Below, piece by piece: positions 61,176 to 64,000 of a stretch of DNA of 64,000 bases (positions within the stretch are counted from its first letter, which is position 1; the number at the start of each line of letters is the position of its first letter). Position numbers and translations under genes: made by a program. Origin of the DNA: Larix kaempferi (taxonomy: Eukaryota; Streptophyta; Pinopsida; Pinales; Pinaceae); the NCBI GenBank assembly GCA_027924585.1, contig BSBM01002068.1, positions 62,001 to 126,000 on the forward strand, given 5' to 3'. Under the pieces are notes generated by a model, which had not been told where the DNA came from, searched no databases, and worked only from the letters and a program-made list of their open reading frames with translations.

Positions 61176-63099
61176 TTGCACTATTTCCAATACTCCCTCT
61201 CAACAAGGAAGGTATTCTTCGAACACTGTATTGTAATCTTATTCTTTATTTGGTCGACCTATGAGGTGATGCCCCATGCAGCTACTACCCCAACACTCCC
61301 TCTTGGCCATGGAGGTATCATCAGCATTATCATACCGAAACACATCTCGATATCATATGTAGATCACAGTTATCTCTAACCTCTCTATATCACAAGGAAG
61401 GTCTTACGACACAATCACGGTTAGTCGAGAAGTGTCAACAAATCAATCTTGATGCATCTGCTCAATTGAGTCCATCGGATAACATGCACTAGCTCCACGA
61501 CTCTGCCCTATCCATAGGTGAGTCACAGGTGCATCAACTCATGAACTGTGCACAACCCATCGGATAGTCTATGATACATCAATACAATGTGCTCAGCTCA
61601 ACCCAATTCGTCGGGTGCCTACATCATCCACTCCCTCTTAGCTAGAGAGTTATCATCGCGTCGGAACACATCTTGTTATCATAAGAGGGTCCATTCCGAC
61701 ACAGGGAATAAGCACGTTCCACAAAGGAACCATCCCACAATGGGACACACCCCAGAAAGGAATAGAATAACAATTATGAATGGAGTTTATTCACCACTCC
61801 TAGTTGGCCACCCTGAAGATGATCCCATGAATAAGAAACACCCTGTATAAATCTACAACACACATCAACTCCTATTTGGATGACTTGGAGATGAATCCCA
61901 CGAATGACAAACATCCTGTAGAAATCCGCAAATCGATGAGACCGAGGCTCCCTCGAGAAACCATATACTCCTCCAACCTTCATGGTGGCCGAGACATGGC
62001 ACTGGAAGTTGTTCAGGCAGTCCAAATCCTAAGCAAACAACTAGCAAAGAAGTTGGAAGATTGATACATATGCAAAATAAAATAAAACCTTGAATTGAAA
62101 GCAATAACAAGCAGGTAATATCTGGCCACAGGTTTGAATGAAGTGTTCCCACATGTCCCAGAGGTAGTTATCTTCCCACAGGATGCTTGCAACGCAGTCC
62201 AGCGAGTAAATGCAACTATGTAGTAAATCAAATATACTAAGTGTGGGTTTGAGGAATCTATTGTGCAGGTACGGGACCATCAAGAGCGAGAAAAAGTAGG
62301 GAATCCGAAGCACAATAGAAAAAAGTTAAACTCGTAGTTGTTTGACCTGAAGATGAATCCCATGAATGATAAACACCTTCTAGAAATTCGCAACGCAATC
62401 TAATCGAGGCGTTCTCTAGAAACCCTACTCTCCTATAAACTACATGTTGCGCAGATCCTGACAATGGAAATTGACCAGGCTCTCCAAATCCCTGAAAGAA
62501 TGGCAAAGCATAGAAACAAAATGAGTGTCGAGCTCGTTTAAACCATGATGATAAGAACAATCATCTCCCAACCATAGACAAAGCTATTTGTCTCCCCCGA
62601 GCTCAAACCTTCTAATAGATAACGATGTACATTCGGATAGTAGTAGCGCAAACCCAAGAAAACAAGGGAGAAACTTCTCCAATAGTGGAGAACCCCCAAA
62701 AATCAGTCTCTTAACTGAAGTACCGAAACTCTCTTGGCTAGAGCAAACTTGTTTAAGTGAATGACCAAATGAGAGGTCGAACTCTCTATTTATACACATC
62801 AAAGGGTGACTTTTTTCGTGACTGGGCCAACCTAACTTTCCCTAACTGCGCCGACCTAACTGGGGCAGTTCTGCCCATATTTTGGGACAAATTGCCCACT
62901 GTTTTGGGGGAGTTTACCCGCTGGGCAGACTTGTCTTGGGGGAATACAAAAAACTACGTTTACTAAATCTTTTCTTTGAGATTTCACCCCTAGGTTTACA
63001 TTGATTCTTTCAAGTGTTTTACATGATCAAATACAGTGACGTCTTGTCCCATAGGAGGTAGAATAACAAGATGAAATAAAATAATAATAATTTCTGAAG
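61176..63099 (-). repeat. Array B unit 17 (1924 bp, long core with 55-bp deletion)
   Basis: Counterpart of unit 5: both have CATCATCCACTCCC (about 61623) and the same AAATCC/CTGAAAG deletion (about 62491). Unit 12 lacks both, so this part of the third series is related to the first block rather than the second. Confidence 0.9.
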
Positions 63100-64000
63100 T
63101 TGCACTATTTCCAACACTCCCTCTCAACAAGGGAGGTATTCTTCGAACACTGTATTCTAATCTTCTTCTTTATTTGGTCGACCTATGAGGTGATGCCCCA
63201 TGCAGCAACTACCCCAACAGTCCCTCTTCGCCAAGAAGGTATCATCAACTTTATCATACTGAAACACATCTCGATATCATATATATATCAGAGTTATCTC
63301 TAACCTCTCTATATCAAAAGGAAGGTCTTGCCACACAATCACAGTTAGTCGAGAAGTATCAACAAATCAATCTTCATGCATCTCCTCAATCCAGTCCATC
63401 GGAGAACATGCACTAGCTCCACGACTCTGGCCCTATCCATAGGTGAGTTACACGTGCATTAGCTCAAGAACTCTGCACAGTCCATCGGAGAGTCTATCAT
63501 GCATCAATACAATGTGCTCAGCTCAACCCAGTCCATCAGGTGCCTACATCATCAACACTCCCTCTTAGCTAGAGAGGTATCATCACGTCGGAACACATCT
63601 TGTTAACATAAGCGGGTCCATTCCAACACAGGGAATAAGCAAGTTCCACAAAGGAAACATCTCACAATGGGACATACTCCACAAAGGAATGGAATAACAA
63701 TTATGAATGGAGTTTATTCACCACTCCTAGTTGGCCACCCTGAAGATGATCCCATGAATAACAAACACCCTGTATAAATGTACAACACACATAAACTCCT
63801 ATTTGGATGACCTGAAGATGAATCCCACGAATGACAAACATCATTTAGAACTCCGCAAGGCGATGAGACCGAGGTGCCCTCGAGAAACCATATGCTCCTC
63901 CAACCTTCATGCTGGCCATGACATGGCACTGGAAGTTGTTTAGGCAGTCCAAATCCTAAGCAAGCAACTAGCAAACAAGTTGGAAGATTGATACATATGC
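63100..64000 (-). repeat. Array B unit 18, cut by the window end
   Basis: Counterpart of units 6 and 13, closer to 13 in its first 200 bp (CTCTTCGCCAAGAAGG). The R2 frame is broken by GTTTAGGCAG (about 63939). Confidence 0.85.

Larger units (their letters stand above)
27659..64000 (-). repeat. Array B: 1.79-1.98-kb tandem repeat with higher-order structure
   Basis: The anchor TTGCACTATTTCCAACA (or a close variant) starts at 28119, 29998, 31973, 33950, 35741, 37660, 39457, 43061, 44959, 46938, 48913, 50704, 52685, 54482, 57405, 59196, 61176 and 63100. Units share the 783-bp core (or a version about 183 bp shorter) with array A, but have an unrelated internal region of about 1.2 kb. Length classes alternate near 1.79 and 1.98 kb according to the core version. 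Units 1-7 and 8-14 form two copies of an ordered seven-unit block; a third, rearranged series follows. Confidence 0.93.

Noticed and set aside
28922-62064. The 62-codon plus-strand frame in R2 as a real small gene.
   Set aside because: It is broken by stops or frameshifts in at least four units and has no promoter-like sequence on its strand; its presence elsewhere is expected from unit similarity.
190-64000. Many 60-128-codon frames on both strands at the same phase in each unit.
   Set aside because: They overlap each other on opposite strands, lie within the LTR-like core or direct repeats, lack homology I can recognise, and repeat only because the DNA repeats.
1-64000. Ribosomal DNA intergenic spacer, CRISPR array or prokaryotic origin.
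   Set aside because: There is no rRNA or tRNA sequence, no short regularly spaced repeats, no operon-like coding and no ribosome-binding pattern; the unit structure is that of eukaryotic tandem repeats.

Overview
The window is 64 kb of eukaryotic, most probably land-plant, nuclear repeat DNA. I find no intact conventional gene and no recognisable tRNA, rRNA or CRISPR array. The plant call rests on a decayed Ty3/gypsy chromovirus fragment (integrase plus chromodomain) of a kind abundant in plant heterochromatin, and on LTR-like modules with polypurine tracts of the form GAGGGAG followed by TGTTG, typical of plant Ty1/copia-type elements. I cannot name the species. The many short open frames recur at the same phase in every repeat unit and behave as neutral passengers.

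Layout. (1) 1-27516 is array A: one partial and seventeen head-to-tail units with a period of about 1624 bp. (2) 27495-27714 is a scrambled A/B boundary carrying a perfect 45-bp inverted repeat. (3) 27659-64000 is array B, same orientation, with units of about 1.79-1.98 kb. Array B shows higher-order order: seven successive units at 28.1-40.9 kb recur in the same order at 43.1-54.9 kb (offset about 14.94-15.03 kb), and a third, rearranged partial series follows to the window end. (4) 40881-42455, at the seam between the first two series, is a truncated chromovirus fragment flanked by 57 bp of B sequence present on both sides.

Main interpretation. A and B units share a core of 783 bp (9298-10080 in A, 46292-47074 in B) and are otherwise unrelated. 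Read on the minus strand the core looks like an LTR: a polypurine tract, TGTT at the start, AACA at the end (in B), a TATAAATAG box, and upstream of that box GCCGAC motifs and short palindromes. The simplest reading is that both arrays are LTR-internal-LTR-internal chains of two related non-autonomous LTR elements that share an LTR but differ inside. The internal part of A (about 840 bp) contains a foldback with arms of about 90-103 bp. The internal part of B contains three related direct repeats and an extra PPT-TGTTG module. No primer-binding site could be assigned, so this remains an inference.

The arrays record their own history: shared private variants at exactly 8114 bp spacing in A, mosaic B units, deletions at short direct repeats, and long and short LTR-core versions that differ by the presumed upstream promoter region (about 183 bp). 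Nothing here encodes a complete protein. Any activity would be at the level of transcription, small RNA or recombination.
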